Source: Litsea cubeba (lineage: Eukaryota; Streptophyta; Magnoliopsida; Laurales; Lauraceae). Taken from it: DNA of 64,000 bases. The DNA lies in contig CM022949.1 in the NCBI GenBank assembly GCA_012931725.1, forward strand, positions 70,510,356 to 70,574,355, given 5' to 3'. The notes below the pieces were generated by a model. The model saw nothing but the letters and a program-made list of their open reading frames with translations. It was not told the DNA's origin and did not search any database. Made by a program: the position numbers and the translations under genes. Every line of letters begins with the position of its first letter. Position 1 is the stretch's first letter. This document shows, one piece after another, positions 1-11,921 of this stretch.

Positions 1-1519
1 TTAGTTATTATGTTTAAAATTTTAAGATTTGTTTTGTATTGAGTGGAATGAATTGTAATAGCTTATGGTTGAAGTGTGGAAGTGTATGAATTGAAGGGTT
101 GATGGATGTCAGGAAGTGTACTGGTTCAGTTGGAGACAAAGTTGGATTTATGAGAGAGTAAACATCATTCGAGACGTGACCTTCGGAAGTTGATGAGACA
201 ATTGTTCTTACAGGAAAGGTAGGGTATAAGGTAGAAACAGAAGATTGAACAGACTCCAGATTGTGAAAAATTTCAGTCAAGCACCATTCAAGAAAATGAC
301 TCTACCCACACTTTTGCAAGGATTTAGTTAATTGGTGAACCTTAGAGGACAAACTAAAAGTGGTGGAATTGTTTCGAGACTTGGATTGAAAGTTTCAGCT
401 TATCAGGGAATGATGCCAGCTTGGTAGGTTTGTTTTGTTGATGACACAGTATCAAGCAGAAGATCAAGAACAACAAGCAGATAGAATCTGAGTGAGCATG
501 GACTTCTGAGTACAATGGAGAAAGACTTGAACTTTACGATTTTTAACACACCCATGTTGGGTTTCTAAGATCGGTTATGCTTGTCAAAAGTAGAAGACTT
601 GAAGAGTGAAATCTGAAGAGGCAAGCCATGCGAAGTTTCGACACAGAACAGCTCAGCAGGTTATGGCAGTTTAACATCTGGTTTATAGCAGTGTGACATC
701 TGGGTTGTAGCAGACCAAGTCAGAGACAGGAGACCTATAGAATTTGGAGTTTGTGATTTCAGAACGAAGAAGGATTGACGATATTCTTGGAGGCCAGAAG
801 CTGATGATGCATTCGAGGAGCCAACAGATTTCTAAGTCACTCACTTCGAAGTTAACGTGCTGACATGAGACGCTTGCGTTGATAGCTTTGATGGAGGTGA
901 TGGATTATTTCAGGATTCCGAATCATAGTGGATGAAGAGATTAACACTTGGTAGGATTCAATTTCACTAATTCCTCGAAGATAAGACCAGATAGAAGAGT
1001 TTCAAGCCAGAATCTGTTTGGTACTGTAAAAGTAGGCATATGGAATTCCATAAATTTTTGAAGTAGAGATTATTTCAGAGAAAACATGTCTACGATCACA
1101 TCTTCGTACAAGCGTCAGGAGCACCGTGTACAGTTTTGTAGGACTTAAGGCATAGAATTCCAAAGTGATAGAAAGAGACATAAATTGCAGTTTCTTGGAC
1201 CGACAGTGACTGACAAGGTAAGTAAAAGAAATGATCCAGTACAGGAACGATAGACGACACCAAGGATAATTAGAAGAATTGTTGAACACTAGTTTGGTCA
1301 GAGGAGTACGTTTTGAGTAGATATGTGGAACAGTGTGAAGCCTTCAACTGAATCAGAATGTGGTTGCCGGTGCATCTCAACATCAGGTTTAATCAGGGGA
1401 CATCTCAGTTGCCGAGGTTCAGTGAGGGTGTCAGTCTTGTCTTTAGTCTTTTGGGTTTTCGACTTTTATTTGCTTTAGACCATTTGGAGGACCAAATGGG
1501 TTCTAAGGGGGGGGGAGGA
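1..1519 (+). mobile_element. 3' internal end of LTR retrotransposon A
   Basis: This stretch runs directly into a polypurine tract and a 3.4 kb LTR, so it should be the 3' internal (post-pol) part of a plus-oriented LTR retrotransposon whose 5' part lies left of the window. No long ORF or recognisable pol motif is visible; the reading frames are short and broken. It is either untranslated 3' leader or heavily decayed coding sequence. The assignment rests on its position next to the LTR, not on protein similarity. Confidence 0.6.
1505..1519 (+). other. Polypurine tract of element A
   Basis: An uninterrupted purine run (two A, nine G, then AGGA) sits flush against the TG of the downstream LTR. 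This is the expected place of the plus-strand primer in an LTR retrotransposon and fixes both the orientation (plus) and the 5' edge of the LTR. Confidence 0.8.
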
Positions 1520-2010
1520 TGTAAGACCCTGACCCCCAGTTCATTTGTTTAGTATTGTTTTAATCGTAGTTTAGCTTTTCAAGCGAGATTAGGGTTGGTT
1601 TGACTTTGTCTTTTTGTTTGACTAGATTTTTCATAGCCTTGGAGATTTTGAGGACCGTTGACTTTGGTTTGACCCGACCCGTGTGAATTGTGTTTTTATG
1701 AGAATTTATTCTCGATTTCGAAAAAATTCCAAATTTAGTTTATTTCGACTCATCTCATTTAGTTTAACAACTTTCATGTTTTGACCATTTTGATTTAATG
1801 CTCAGAAATCGCATTTTTCGAGAAAAATGGGCAAAAATGACATTTTCACTAAATTTGTCCATAAATTTTGAAAGTTTCAGAAATTGGGGAAAATATATCT
1901 TTTGGAGAGTAGATTTTTCGACGAACAATTTTGTCTTCTTCGTCGTTTTCGTCCGAGGCCCGCAAACAATCACATTTAGATTGGGGCCCATGGGACCCAC
2001 TTGCCTACTT

Positions 2011-2017
2011 TATAAAA
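2011..2017 (+). promoter_or_regulatory. TATA box in LTR A
   Basis: TATAAAA lies about 490 bp into the LTR and is followed by a CT-rich stretch (CTTCTTCTTCTTCC). This is the usual layout of a plant retrotransposon promoter at the U3/R boundary. The related solo LTR has a weaker ATAAAA at the matching place (about 36893). Confidence 0.6.
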
Positions 2018-2880
2018 GGGGCCGAACCCTCTTCTTCTTCTTCCATTTTCCTGCAACGATTCTAGCTGTGGCCGGGACCCTTTTCCTGCCACTCTCTCTC
2101 CTCCTATATGTTCTCCTCTTGTGTGCTAAATGGAGGATTGATCTCCTAGACCTTTTCCCCATCTCTCAAGCTTTCCAAAAATGTATTTTTTCAAGAGATT
2201 TGAGCAAGAACAAAGCTCTTTCTCCAGCCCTTATTCTTGGTTCAAGGCTTTGAAGGTTAGCAAAAGCTTTTCCTTCTTCTAATCTTTGTTTTCTAAACCA
2301 TTTAGAATGTTTTTGTCATCCATGCAAAGAGATTCATGGAGGTTTTGCAAATGTTCGGTTTCTAGGGCTTTCTCTTGGATTATTTTGGGGGTTTTGTGGA
2401 TTTGGAGCTAGAGTCTTTGTTAAGGCCATCTTTGAGTGATTTGTTCTTCTTCTTGACTTGAGGCAAGTTAATATTTCAGTTAATATGTGATTTAGTCAAT
2501 GTATATGATTCTATGAATTTATATTTCATATGTTTCTTCTTCCTTTCATGTCATGATTTCATCTTGAAGGAGTTCATGAAATGTTTTATGATTATCTTCC
2601 TTGGAATGTCTATCTTGAAATATTATGCTCTTGGATTCATCTTCTTTGAGTCAACTCTTTTTATTTCAAGACTTTGTATCTAATGATTGAAGAAAGTTAT
2701 ATTTGCACTTGATTTTGTTTGGTGGAATGGAATAAATTAGTGTGTGGATGTGTTTGATGGATTTAATTTAGCTATGAGAAGTTTAAGGAAGGGTAGAAGT
2801 CATTGCAGAAGAAAGGAGGGGTCCAAAAGAAAGGAAGAAGTGCAAAAATCTGCACTTGAACGGACCCAAACAGAAGATGG

Positions 2881-2958
2881 GTCCGCTCGAGCGACCCAAT
2901 GGGCCGTTCGAGCGGCCCAGGTTCTGGGAGGGGTCCGCTCGAGCGGACCTGGGCCCAG
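2881..2958. repeat. CTCGAG-core inverted repeat cluster in LTR A
   Basis: Several near-palindromic units of the form GTCCGCTCGAGCGGAC occur within about 80 bp. They sit in a GC-rich island inside an otherwise AT-rich LTR. A larger version of the block is present in the solo LTR at 37774-37910. Confidence 0.7.
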
Positions 2959-5266
2959 TCCTGGGTCCGTTTGCAGCCCTGTTTGGGGGCTGTTTATGGG
3001 TTATTTGTGGGCCTATTTAAGGCCCATTTAAACCTCCTTTCCTCAATGAATTCTAGGCCCATTTGATTCCTCCTAAGGCTTGGAAACTTATGGACAAATG
3101 AAAAGAATTATAACATTATGAAATGTGCAAATTCGAGTGATTAAATGAGAAGAAGATTTAATGTGGAATTTACCCGGGAATCTTTTTAATCTCAATGCAC
3201 ACTTTTATCATTTTAAATGTTGTGGATTTTCATTGGCATCGAACATATCCTTTTATAAATCAATGTTTAAAAGTTCAGTGTGTATTGAGATTATCTCTTG
3301 GTAAGTCATTAAGTCATCATACACTATTCTATTTCATTCCAAGTCAGAAAATGTATATGTGTTCTTCGTCAAATTAATTTGAAAGGATTTATGTGATTTC
3401 ACAACCTTTGATAACCTCAGTGATTTGAAATGAATTGAGTGGTTTGCCACGATTAGAAATATCGATAAAACTACATGTTTTGAATTAATTAATATTGTCC
3501 GTTTGTAAATCGTCCAAGTAGTTGCTTTTATCGATTTTTGGTGATGTATTGCGATGATTTAAAATGCATCGGTTCGACAAATGGATTTGAAAAAGATTTA
3601 GTGGTTCTCCATGTTCGGAGATACATCGATAAGGCTACTCATCAGATTTGTTTGGATTTGTCAGTATATTCAGTATGTATTTGTTCCGGAGTAGTCCTTT
3701 TATCGGTCTAAAAAATGAGTCACTTTTATGATTTGATTTGCATCGGTTCGGGTTTTGAAAACTAAAGGCACCACTAGGCTTAGGTCACCTTGTTGGGCTG
3801 ATCACCTGGCTTGGGATCTTTAATTTGTCTGCCAGCTGCAGCTTGGATTCTATCTGTACCGACCATGGCAACGGTTTTGTCCGGTCCCACGTGTAGTGGC
3901 TACGATTCTGTTTGATAATGACTTTGTTCGTTCCGGTCCCACGAGTAGTGGCTACGGTTCTGTCTGCTCTTGTTACTTCGGTAATAGTAGAATATAGCTA
4001 TATGTGGTTTGCCAATGTTTTATCCGTTAGATATTTTGTTTTATGATTCTTGTTTGTTTATGCTCCTTATAGCCTTTGAATTTATTAATGTTTAAGAAAT
4101 CTATCTTTTATCATATTGTCTCTATTAGTCAGGATTTCAAACGTATTTCCAATTATTCAATGTTTTACATAGTCTGTTATGTTTTTAAAATAATTATGTT
4201 TCAGATACTGTTCATTTATTTGCTTTGATATTTATGTTTGGTCTTTCAACCGTTTTATCATGATTTATTACGATTATTGTTTAGACTCTTTAAATGGATT
4301 TACAATTATTCCAGAAGGTTTTATAAATGCCCATTATCATATTATCTGAATTTTGCTTGCCAGACTGTCATGTCTGACCCTGTTTGTTAGGTGCCAGATT
4401 TCTCTCCTATTGCTTTTTAGGTGCTTGATCGGAGGAGGCAGTTGAGCCGCCAGTCTGACGCGAGAGGCTGCCCATTGATATCATCTAGATGTCAAGTTTG
4501 GCACCGGAGTTCGTATCAAAATATTGGGGGTAGTATTTTTATTTAATTGGATATTATTTTTGTATGGCTTTGTTAGCCTTTTTCTTGGGATTTGTAATTA
4601 AGGCACTTGTTATTTGTAACTTTAACATATGTGGGAAATAAGATGTCCTGTTACTGCCAGCTCAGTATTCTTTGAATTATGATTTGTGCCAGCCTGCTCA
4701 TTTGATGGCTTTATGACATTGGTTAAGTGCGACACGGAATCCGATGGCCACGGGCTCCGGGTCGCAACGCCATGTTTAGCTTCCGCGAAAATATGTTCAG
4801 TTTGTGTGGAATTTTATTAACCTCATTCACGCGGATCTTAGGAAATATAGCAAAAGTTTTAATTAATCCCAAAATTTTGCATCCCGAGGTCGGATCACTA
4901 CAGTGCCCGGTTTCAGGGTGTGACAGACACCCTTTCCAAGTCTAAAGATACACGTGTTAGACACCCCTTCATATAGCCTCGAAAACTGCACACGCCTCCT
5001 TTGAGACTGTGCACATCTTTTCAAAGCGGTTAGATGACTATCCAAATGGTGACACGTAGTGCCATCGATTTGTCTTCTACATCGATTAAAGAGCGTCATT
5101 TATTACCTTGGAAGATCAATAGCCCAGAGATTTCTCTAAGGAACTTGGTATGAGAATATCTCTTAAGGCACGACTTAGCCATCCCCGGCTCGGCAATAAG
5201 ATCACCTTCCTTCTGTTGCATGCGCATTACAGCGTCTCGGTAAGAGCACCAGAAGGACTGACCACG

Positions 5267-5583
5267 AGACTACACTGGTTCCGATCTGACACCAACCAGT
5301 CATGTCTCGATCAGCAAGAGTGCGAATAAGATTACACTAGCTTCGATCCCGTACCAGCCAGTCATGTCTCAATCTCAGCATACGGCACCTCGGCACCACC
5401 TACCTAGCTACTTCAAAGCATTAGGAAAATGCCAGAAAGCCTTTATTGCCATCCAACTCGTCCTGGCATCGATTGAAATACCAGCTAAACGAGAAAAGCC
5501 TATGCATTTTCAGTAATAGTACCAGGATTGCGGCCGACGAGACTACACTGACCTCGGTCTTGTACCAGTCAGTCATGTCTCGA
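5267..5583. repeat. Diverged repeats in F untranslated region
   Basis: Three copies of a unit of about 45 bp occur at 5267-5312, 5328-5372 and 5540-5583, each with AGACTACACTGG-like and CCAGTCATGTCTCGA-like segments. A second motif (CACCTACCTAGCTACTTC, then AAGCATTAGGAAAATGCC) recurs near 5397 and 5650 and again in the F LTR near 9186. Elements D and E have tandem arrays in the equivalent interval, so repeat growth there looks like a shared habit of these Tat elements. Confidence 0.55.
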
Positions 5584-6143
5584 CCTCTCAATTGGCAACG
5601 AACCAATGATTGAAGACTATCCAGTTCAGCCCGAAGGCAACTTAGCATCCACCTATCTAACTACTATGGAGCATTAGGAGAATGCTGAAACACCATGGGG
5701 CGTGACACCAAGTCATAAAGCTCGGTGATTACCTCAATAACTTCAGCACAGGACCAAGTACAATGAGGACAACGCCAAGATGAAAAACTTGTATCTATTT
5801 TGTCCTTAATTCAAGCTCGGTCAGCAAACTAAGCTACGCTACAGACAGAGACGGACACTATGGCCTCCCAGTTTTGGCGCCAAGGTTAGGTACTTTAATC
5901 TTCTAAGTTCAGATGCCTAACTCCGGTCGAGAAACTAAGGCCAGACACATACAAGTGCTCGGGAAACACTTGAATGATGACATAAAGGAAAAGAAAAAAG
6001 TTGTTCAGATGCAAATGGAGAAATACCAATTGTATTACCAGAGTCGTTCCTCATCACAAAATTGGGGCATCACAAACCCGAAGAAAGGAAATACAATTGT
6101 AGAACAGAAAAATACATCAAGGCAAAAAAGATAAAGGAGGCCT

Positions 6144-8364
6144 TTAAGGGGATGCATGAGGATCACCAGCAGCATTGTCCTCAACTTCGATGACCACTTT
6201 CTCCACTGGGACGGACTCATTTGTAGTGGTCTCGGGAACATCAGCAGGGACCTCGGTGGCAGTGGGGGCATAGCTCGACTCTGAGCCTGGGAACTTGGGT
6301 GGACTTATGAAGGACAGGTTGTCCTCGGGGATTCCTGCTCCTTTCAATGCAGCGTGCCATCCATTTTCCAGGACTTATCCCTTACGACGATAACTTGAGC
6401 TTTATAGTAGGCTGTTATTTGCGTCGCCCCCTTCTCTAAGGCAGCGTTGAATTCCGACTCAAGCCTGGCTTCAGCTTCATTCTTCAGCCGCTCAAGTTCA
6501 TTCACCCTCTCGGTCTAGGTCTGGAGTTTGATTTCAAAGTCGCTCTTCAGTTTCTCCAAAGAGGCTTCGAGCTCGGCCACCTTCTTCTTCTCGGCGTCAA
6601 CCTTGTCCTTGGCCTGCCTAACCTTTATTTTGTATCCCTCATTGAGATCCACCAGCTGATTCACCTTCCCATTGCTGGCATCCAAAGTTGCCTGAAGACC
6701 CTTCTTTTCGGTCTCTAACTAGGCAATCGTAGAATTGAATTGATGAAGCCTGTCCACAGCAACCAAGCTTTTTTGCACCATCTGTCAAAGAAACAGAGTG
6801 TTTAGAAAGCAGAAGCCAAAACGAAGCATTTAGCAAATATTGAAAGAGCCCGAGACAAACCTACCATGAAAGTAGACCGAATCAGCGACGTCATTAGTTT
6901 ACCATCGTCGTACTTCTCCAGTGTACCCATGTCCTTTGGCAAGGCACAGGCTCGCCCGAGCGCTTCAACGACAAGGGGATCAGCTTTGTGGAGAATCTGG
7001 TCCCCAACTGTCATTGGTCTCCAATCCTCAAGCAAGAAGCTCGACCTGCAGAGATCCGGACCTGCAGATTGTGATGCTACGGCCGCACTGGGCCCTCCTT
7101 CGATCCAAGGCCTTTTTCCTGTCCGACCTTCCTCTTGAGTGGTCTCGGCTGAGCGCTGCTGGACTACTAAGCTGGTAGGCTGAGTAGGAAAAGGCATGGA
7201 GATAGGAATCTCAGTCGCGGTGACAAGATCTGGAGGATCCCTAGAAAGCCCGGGGGCAAAAATCTCAACAGCTGCCACAGTTCCCGAGGTCAAGGAAACC
7301 GGGATTCCAAGTGCCAACGCTTCCAAATCCTCAATCGGTGGACACCAATTAGGCATCGTCTCCTCCTCCCCTGCTGCCGAACTCGATGAAGAAGGTTGGG
7401 CTATCTGTCATGACTTTCTTCTCCTTAGAGGAACCTCTGGAGACCCCATGTAGAAGCCTGAGCGCCGGACGCAGATCGGCGATCAGTATCAATTCCAGCT
7501 TGCGAAGATTCTCCCCTATCTGCCTCAGCCCTAACAGCAGCCTGTTCTGTTTCGGTCCCGAGTTCACTTCCTTCCGGACTTTCTTCCTGAGATGGCCCGG
7601 TCGTCCTCTTGAAATAACTATGATATCTCAGCTGGTACTCCAGAAGTGACCAAGCCGCTCTGCCCACGTGGCCATGATACTCCTTGACCTTCCAGAACCA
7701 AGCTTCGTTCTTCGTCCAGATATACTTGACAGATTGTCTTCTTTCCCGAACAGCTGCACAACGAACAGAAGGCGTCAACTCGGCAATATAGGAGAAAAGA
7801 AAAGGCGTGTAAAATCTAAAAAGAGATGGTATTTACTTAGGACAGTCCCGAAGCGGCGAGGACTCGATATACTCTGTCCTTTCCAGCCGCAGCGAACTCC
7901 CAATTCCGAGAGACAAACAGGAGGTCATCCCCGGCGTACTTATGCGAGTCCTCCAAAGCATGAATGAATCCATCTCGGTGTGGCTTGACTCGTAGGTAAT
8001 AAATATCATCTCCGGACTTACACAAATCATAGACATCTTTGATTTCATGATTGCCGAGATCAATGCCCAAAATGCCATTGAACTTAGCCGTGCCCATTAT
8101 GATTTTATATTCATTGGGCGACAACTGACAAGGGCTAAGGAACCACCTACTCAAACAAATCCTAAAAAGATGATCTAAGGGGAATCGGACTCCACCTTCG
8201 GTGATGGCTACCAAAGGGAACGGCATCCAACCATCAAAAAAGGCACGACTGTTGTGACCGACGGGGTTAGCCGGCCTGACGAGAATATCGTCGGGTATAT
8301 TGTAGGCAGTCCTAAAACTGGCAATCGCCGATGGGTTCTCTAACCAATGGTTGTAGATGCCCAT
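6144..8364 (-). pseudogene. Antisense extra ORF of element F (PF04195-like), spliced, broken
   Basis: This is a gene of the type called 'putative gypsy type transposon' (PF04195-like). It is antisense to its element. The chosen start is the ATG at 8364, which aligns with the start of the D copy at 12418. Exon 1 (8364-7837) shows GWMPFPLVAITEGGVRFPL, then SPCQLSPNEYKIIMG, then NWEF, matching D nearly residue for residue. An intron of 83 bp (7836-7754) ends TTGTGCAG. Exon 2 (about 7753-6865) has a low-complexity middle and a conserved ACALPKDM block. A second 83 bp intron is 6864-6782. The last exon encodes a charged segment that looks like coiled coil. Lesions: a frame change just before the first donor and frame changes near 7430 and 7350. 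Function is not established for the family. Confidence 0.7.
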
Positions 8365-9006
8365 TTCTATAGAAACAGAGACTAGAAGAAGGAGAATGGA
8401 AAACCCCAAGAAAAAGCCCTAAATCGCAGACACAGGTCGGGCGAAGAAGAGAGGAACTTACGAAGACAAAGAGTAGGAGAGAGATTCGAACCGGCAAAGG
8501 TTTAGTCTCAGCAGCGTTTCTCCTAAAGCATCATTCTCTTCTTCAAGCTCTCTGAAAATCTCCTCCTTTCTTCAGAAGCATGCGAATAAAGAGGAAGGAG
8601 GAACAAAGACGTCCCCTACTTATAGTGAAAAAAGAGGGGGAATCGTTTCATAATGGCACCGTTTCAAATTTCGAGAATGTCGCATCGCGCCTCTTCACAC
8701 GAATTGACAGGGCGGCCAATTAAGCGGTGACACGTAGTACCGCCAGCCTCTATCCCGCGATGATTAAAGCGTGGCATTTAATACCTCGGGACAGCGATGC
8801 AAAGCCGGATAAGGATAAAGCGTCAGCTGCCGAGATGAAGGTGAGATTTAAAAGTACCTCAACCTAGGCAGATGGAAGCTCGGCAGTACACTCCCTACCG
8901 GCGTCTTCAACGATAGGCTTTCACCGCCGACCTCTGAAGATCCTCCCAATTTATAGCTTCCGACCTCACAGAGTTGGTTCTAAGAGCTTAGAAGCTAGGG
9001 GGCAAT

Positions 9007-9925
9007 TGTGTAGGGGCATTTCCTAAGAAGCCGAGATTATATCAGCTTCAGTAATAAAGCTAGCTGATCATGTCTCCATCTCGGCCACACGCACCTCGGT
9101 ATCAATACCAGTGCACCAGCGTAGATCAAGATCATCCTTGACCCCGGTACTAAGTTATGGCCTTGGTCACGCACCTCGGCATCCACCTACTACTGCCATA
9201 GAGCTTTAAGGAAATGCCAGAGAGCTGGCTGAGACAGAAACTAACAGCCGAGCTCCCTTGAAGGTTTAGCCACGTCATGAGACATATGACATGAAAAGGG
9301 CACGCGCAGATGAGGTTGAGAAGACATCTTAGCCGCCCAAAATCCCAGACAAGATTAGACATATCAGCATCTAGCGGCTACATCCCCATCAGAGCAAGGC
9401 TCCAAGCAAGGTCCGATGGGATTACCGCCGAAAGGCCCAAGCAAGGTAAGGCCCGATTAGACCCTCATTTAATGAATTGTGGGCCGATTGGACCACCATT
9501 TAATGGAAGGTGGGCCCAATCGGATTGATGTTTATTGAATGGTGGGCGGAATAGACTTCCATTCAATGGAATGTGGGCTGATAAGATTGTACTTCTCTAA
9601 GTATAGATCAAATCAATAGGTCCCACTGTCCTATCATAGAGACTTCTTCTATAAATAGGAGAAGCTCTCTCCCAATTAAGGTACGCAAAACACCACTCTT
9701 GAGCCCTTACTCTGTCTCTCTTCTTCATCCATTCTACTTTTCAGTCCTTGTACTAACTTAGGCATCGGAGGGTCTTGTGCTGCCTACAGCCAGGGTCTCT
9801 GACGTTGTTTTCTTCCTGTTCCTCTTCTCCTTTTCAGGTTTTAGGCAGGCATTTCATCTTCACCAAGGAGTCTCAAGGAGATCCTGAACCTCCCTAATCA
9901 AGTCCGTAATTTTTAGACACTTACA
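9007..9925 (+). mobile_element. 3' LTR of Tat element F
   Basis: The LTR starts TGTGTAGGGGCATTTCC and ends TTTAGACACTTACA, 919 bp. The preceding AGCTAGGGGGCAAT (about 8993-9006) is the polypurine tract and matches, in mirror image, the sequence beside the 3' LTR of D (11907-11921). A TATAAATAG promoter lies at 9650-9658. Four imperfect GTGGGC-containing units with TTTAATGAA or TTCAATGGA cores lie at about 9447-9590. Confidence 0.8.
9650..9658 (+). promoter_or_regulatory. TATA box in LTR F
   Basis: TATAAATAG is followed by GAGAAGCTCTCTCCC and a CT-rich leader. The strand and position (about 640 bp into the LTR) fit a plus-strand retrotransposon promoter, in agreement with the polypurine tract. 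Confidence 0.65.
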
Positions 9926-11031
9926 GTAGGTCCCAGGGGTGTTTTGCATTTTTCACATATATGTGATAGGAATATCCCAAATATAAAATACAAGAAGAGG
10001 AAATTGTAGTAGTACACGATCATGCCTAAATGCCCTCCATGTCTCACTTGCTGAATCTATATTTATGCATCTCTTCCGACTTCCGAGGTTGTCATTGACT
10101 TTGGACTTGCATGTATTACGTGGGCATCTCTACAATCACTTCCGAGCTTCGTTCGCTACCATACATTCTAGGCTATCTAATTAATTAATGTCACAGCGAA
10201 TCTGCAACCAATCTCTTCCTCTCCTCATTTTCTCATTTCTTTCCCTCCTTTGGCGATACTCGGTTAATGACCATAGGTATGTACGACCATCTCCTCATAT
10301 ATCTACACGACCATCCATGTCTCACTTGCTGAATCTATTTTTATGCATCTCTTCCGACTTCCGAGGTTGTCATTGACTTTGGACTTGCATGTATTACGTG
10401 GGCATCTCTACAATCACTTTCGAGCTTCGTTCGCTGCCATACATTCTAGGCTATCTAACTAATTAATGTCACAGCGAATCTGCAACCAATCTCTTCCTCT
10501 CCTCATTTACTCCTTTCTTTCCCTCCTTTGGCGATACTCGGTTTCTGACCATAGGTATGTACGACCATCTCCTCATATATCTCTTTCTACATTCTACTAT
10601 TTCAAAGGTTTCCCCTCCTTATATGAGCTTACAATGATAAAAAGTCCGAATCCCATGTCCTTCATGCTAGCCTTTCTTGCTTTTGTTGTTCTATGCCTTT
10701 TAAATTCAGTTGAGATTAAATTACATTGAATGATCATTCTTGCCGCCGTTATATTCTATTTTATTATTTTCTTTGTGTTCAATAAGATGCTTTCAAATGA
10801 ATCTGAAAATATTAATGTTTGTAAATTTTTAGTAGTTATTTTTTTTTAAATATGTATTTTAGCAGAAATGGGCCAAGAGTGACAGATTGATATGTTGATC
10901 AATACATAAATGTTTTCGTTTTGGCCAACACAATGATCATAAGTGTTTTTTTTGCTTTGGCCAATAAAAGGATGGAAATCTTTAATTTGGTGATTTTGGA
11001 ACATTCGTTCAGTAAATTCCATCATGATAGG
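9926..11031. other. Spacer between elements F and D
   Basis: No gene is recognised here. The first half holds a 278 bp tandem duplication (listed separately). The second half is AT-rich and ends with the ATAGG that forms the left target duplication of element D. Confidence 0.6.
10037..10582. repeat. Tandem duplication, 2 x 278 bp
   Basis: The unit at 10037-10314 is repeated at 10315-10582 with only a handful of substitutions. Both begin CCATGTCTCACTTGCTGAAT and contain TTCCGACTTCCGAGGTTG. The second copy loses similarity after CTCATATATCT. It belongs to no LTR element recognised here. Confidence 0.85.
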
Positions 11032-11906
11032 TGTAGGTGCAGAAAATAATGACCCACAATAACTGGGGTGCCTTAGAGGACTTATCCAAGGTGATGAAGA
11101 TTAGGTGCCGCCCGAAAGCCTGAAAGGGAAGAGCAAACGGTCAGAGGACCCTGGCCTAGGCGGCGCAAGGCTCTCCGATGCCAAAGTCAGTGAATGAACT
11201 GGAACAAAGGAAGGAGAGGAAGAAGAGAGACAGAGTAACGGCTCTTTCTGCTGGATTGTGCCTACCTTGTATGTGGAATGAGGCTCTATTTATAGAGGCT
11301 TGGGTCGTATCTTTGGATGATATCTTGGCGCGGGTCCCATGACTCGACTGGGAAGCCATGATCAGCCCACAAAGTAATAAATGCAGTCCATTCCAGCCCA
11401 CTTTGCATTTAATGCCAGTCGGATCAACCTACATCGCATTAAATGAGCGTCTTGTTGGGCCAGATCTTGTTGGACGCCTTTGGCGGTAGGGGTACCATCG
11501 GATCCACCCTCGGGCCTTGCCCTGATTTGGCTTCAGCCGCTGGATGCCGCCCTGTCAGGGATCTGGTGAAGATTGTGGACGGCTGGGTGTCGCATCTGTC
11601 TCACTGGCTCGCGCCCCTATTTCTCCACGTGTCTGATGACGTGGGGGGCGAAGGGCGCGAGTGGAGATTCTCTTCTGCTTCGGCTCCTTCGGCCGAGGCG
11701 GAGCTTTCAGCTGAGGTGGGCACCTGGGCCAGCCGAGCTCGGCGCTAGCGGCCCGGACCTGCTTGACTTCGGTCGGGGCCCATGTCCTGGTAGCCGAGGT
11801 GAGTCTGGTGCCACGTGGCGGCACGCGGATGGCACGTGAGAGTGCTTAGTCTTATCTGATGGCTGTGATTAGCATAATCCTGGAGCTCTGGAAATCTCCC
11901 CACACA
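11032..11906 (-). mobile_element. 3' LTR of element D
   Basis: 875 bp, starting TGTAGGTGCAGAAAATAATG and ending ATCTCCCCACACA on the plus strand. The adjacent AATTGCCCCCTAGCTT, read on the minus strand, is the polypurine-tract region, so this is the 3' LTR. It contains CTCTATTTATAGAG (11284-11297), a palindromic block that includes a minus-strand TATAAATA promoter. Confidence 0.92.
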
Positions 11907-11921
11907 ATTGCCCCCTAGCTT
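11907..11921 (-). other. Polypurine tract of element D
   Basis: Read on the minus strand this is AAGCTAGGGGGCAAT immediately before the TGTGTGGGG of the LTR. It is nearly identical to the tract beside the F LTR at about 8993-9006. Confidence 0.75.

Larger units (their letters stand above)
1520..4925 (+). mobile_element. 3' LTR of element A (about 3.4 kb)
   Basis: The sequence starts TGTAAGACCCTGACCCC and ends GGGTGTGACA. A second copy of the same family lies at 36388-39781 with the same ends and a clean target duplication, which confirms the limits. Inside are a TATA box near 2011, a CTCGAG-rich block near 2881-2958, a diverged tandem duplication of about 162 bp (3439-3762, with ATCGATAA motifs), and two copies of a CGGTCCCACG-TAGTGGCTACG motif near 3883 and 3935. 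The five bases after it, GACAC, would be the right target duplication; the left partner is outside the window. LTRs this long occur in several gypsy lineages, so I do not name the lineage. Confidence 0.85.
4926..9925 (+). mobile_element. 3' portion of Tat-like gypsy element F
   Basis: From the end of LTR A to 9925 the order is: repeat-rich untranslated DNA, an antisense extra ORF with introns (8364 to 6144), a polypurine tract and a 919 bp LTR. This mirrors the complete element D at 11032-23313, where the extra ORF is also antisense to gag-pol and lies between pol and the 3' LTR. I infer that F is plus-oriented, that its gag-pol lies left of the window, and that element A inserted between F's pol and its extra ORF. 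The bases after the LTR are GTAGG; the left target duplication cannot be checked. Confidence 0.75.

Noticed and set aside
1..1519. Scattered short ORFs in the A internal region as a host gene
   Set aside because: All are short, with no motif or intron structure, and the region leads straight into a polypurine tract and LTR.
5873..5879. TGGCGCC near 5873 as a primer-binding site for element F
   Set aside because: The following bases do not continue as CGTCTGTGGG and the sequence before it does not end like an LTR. The architecture of F also predicts its PBS far to the left.
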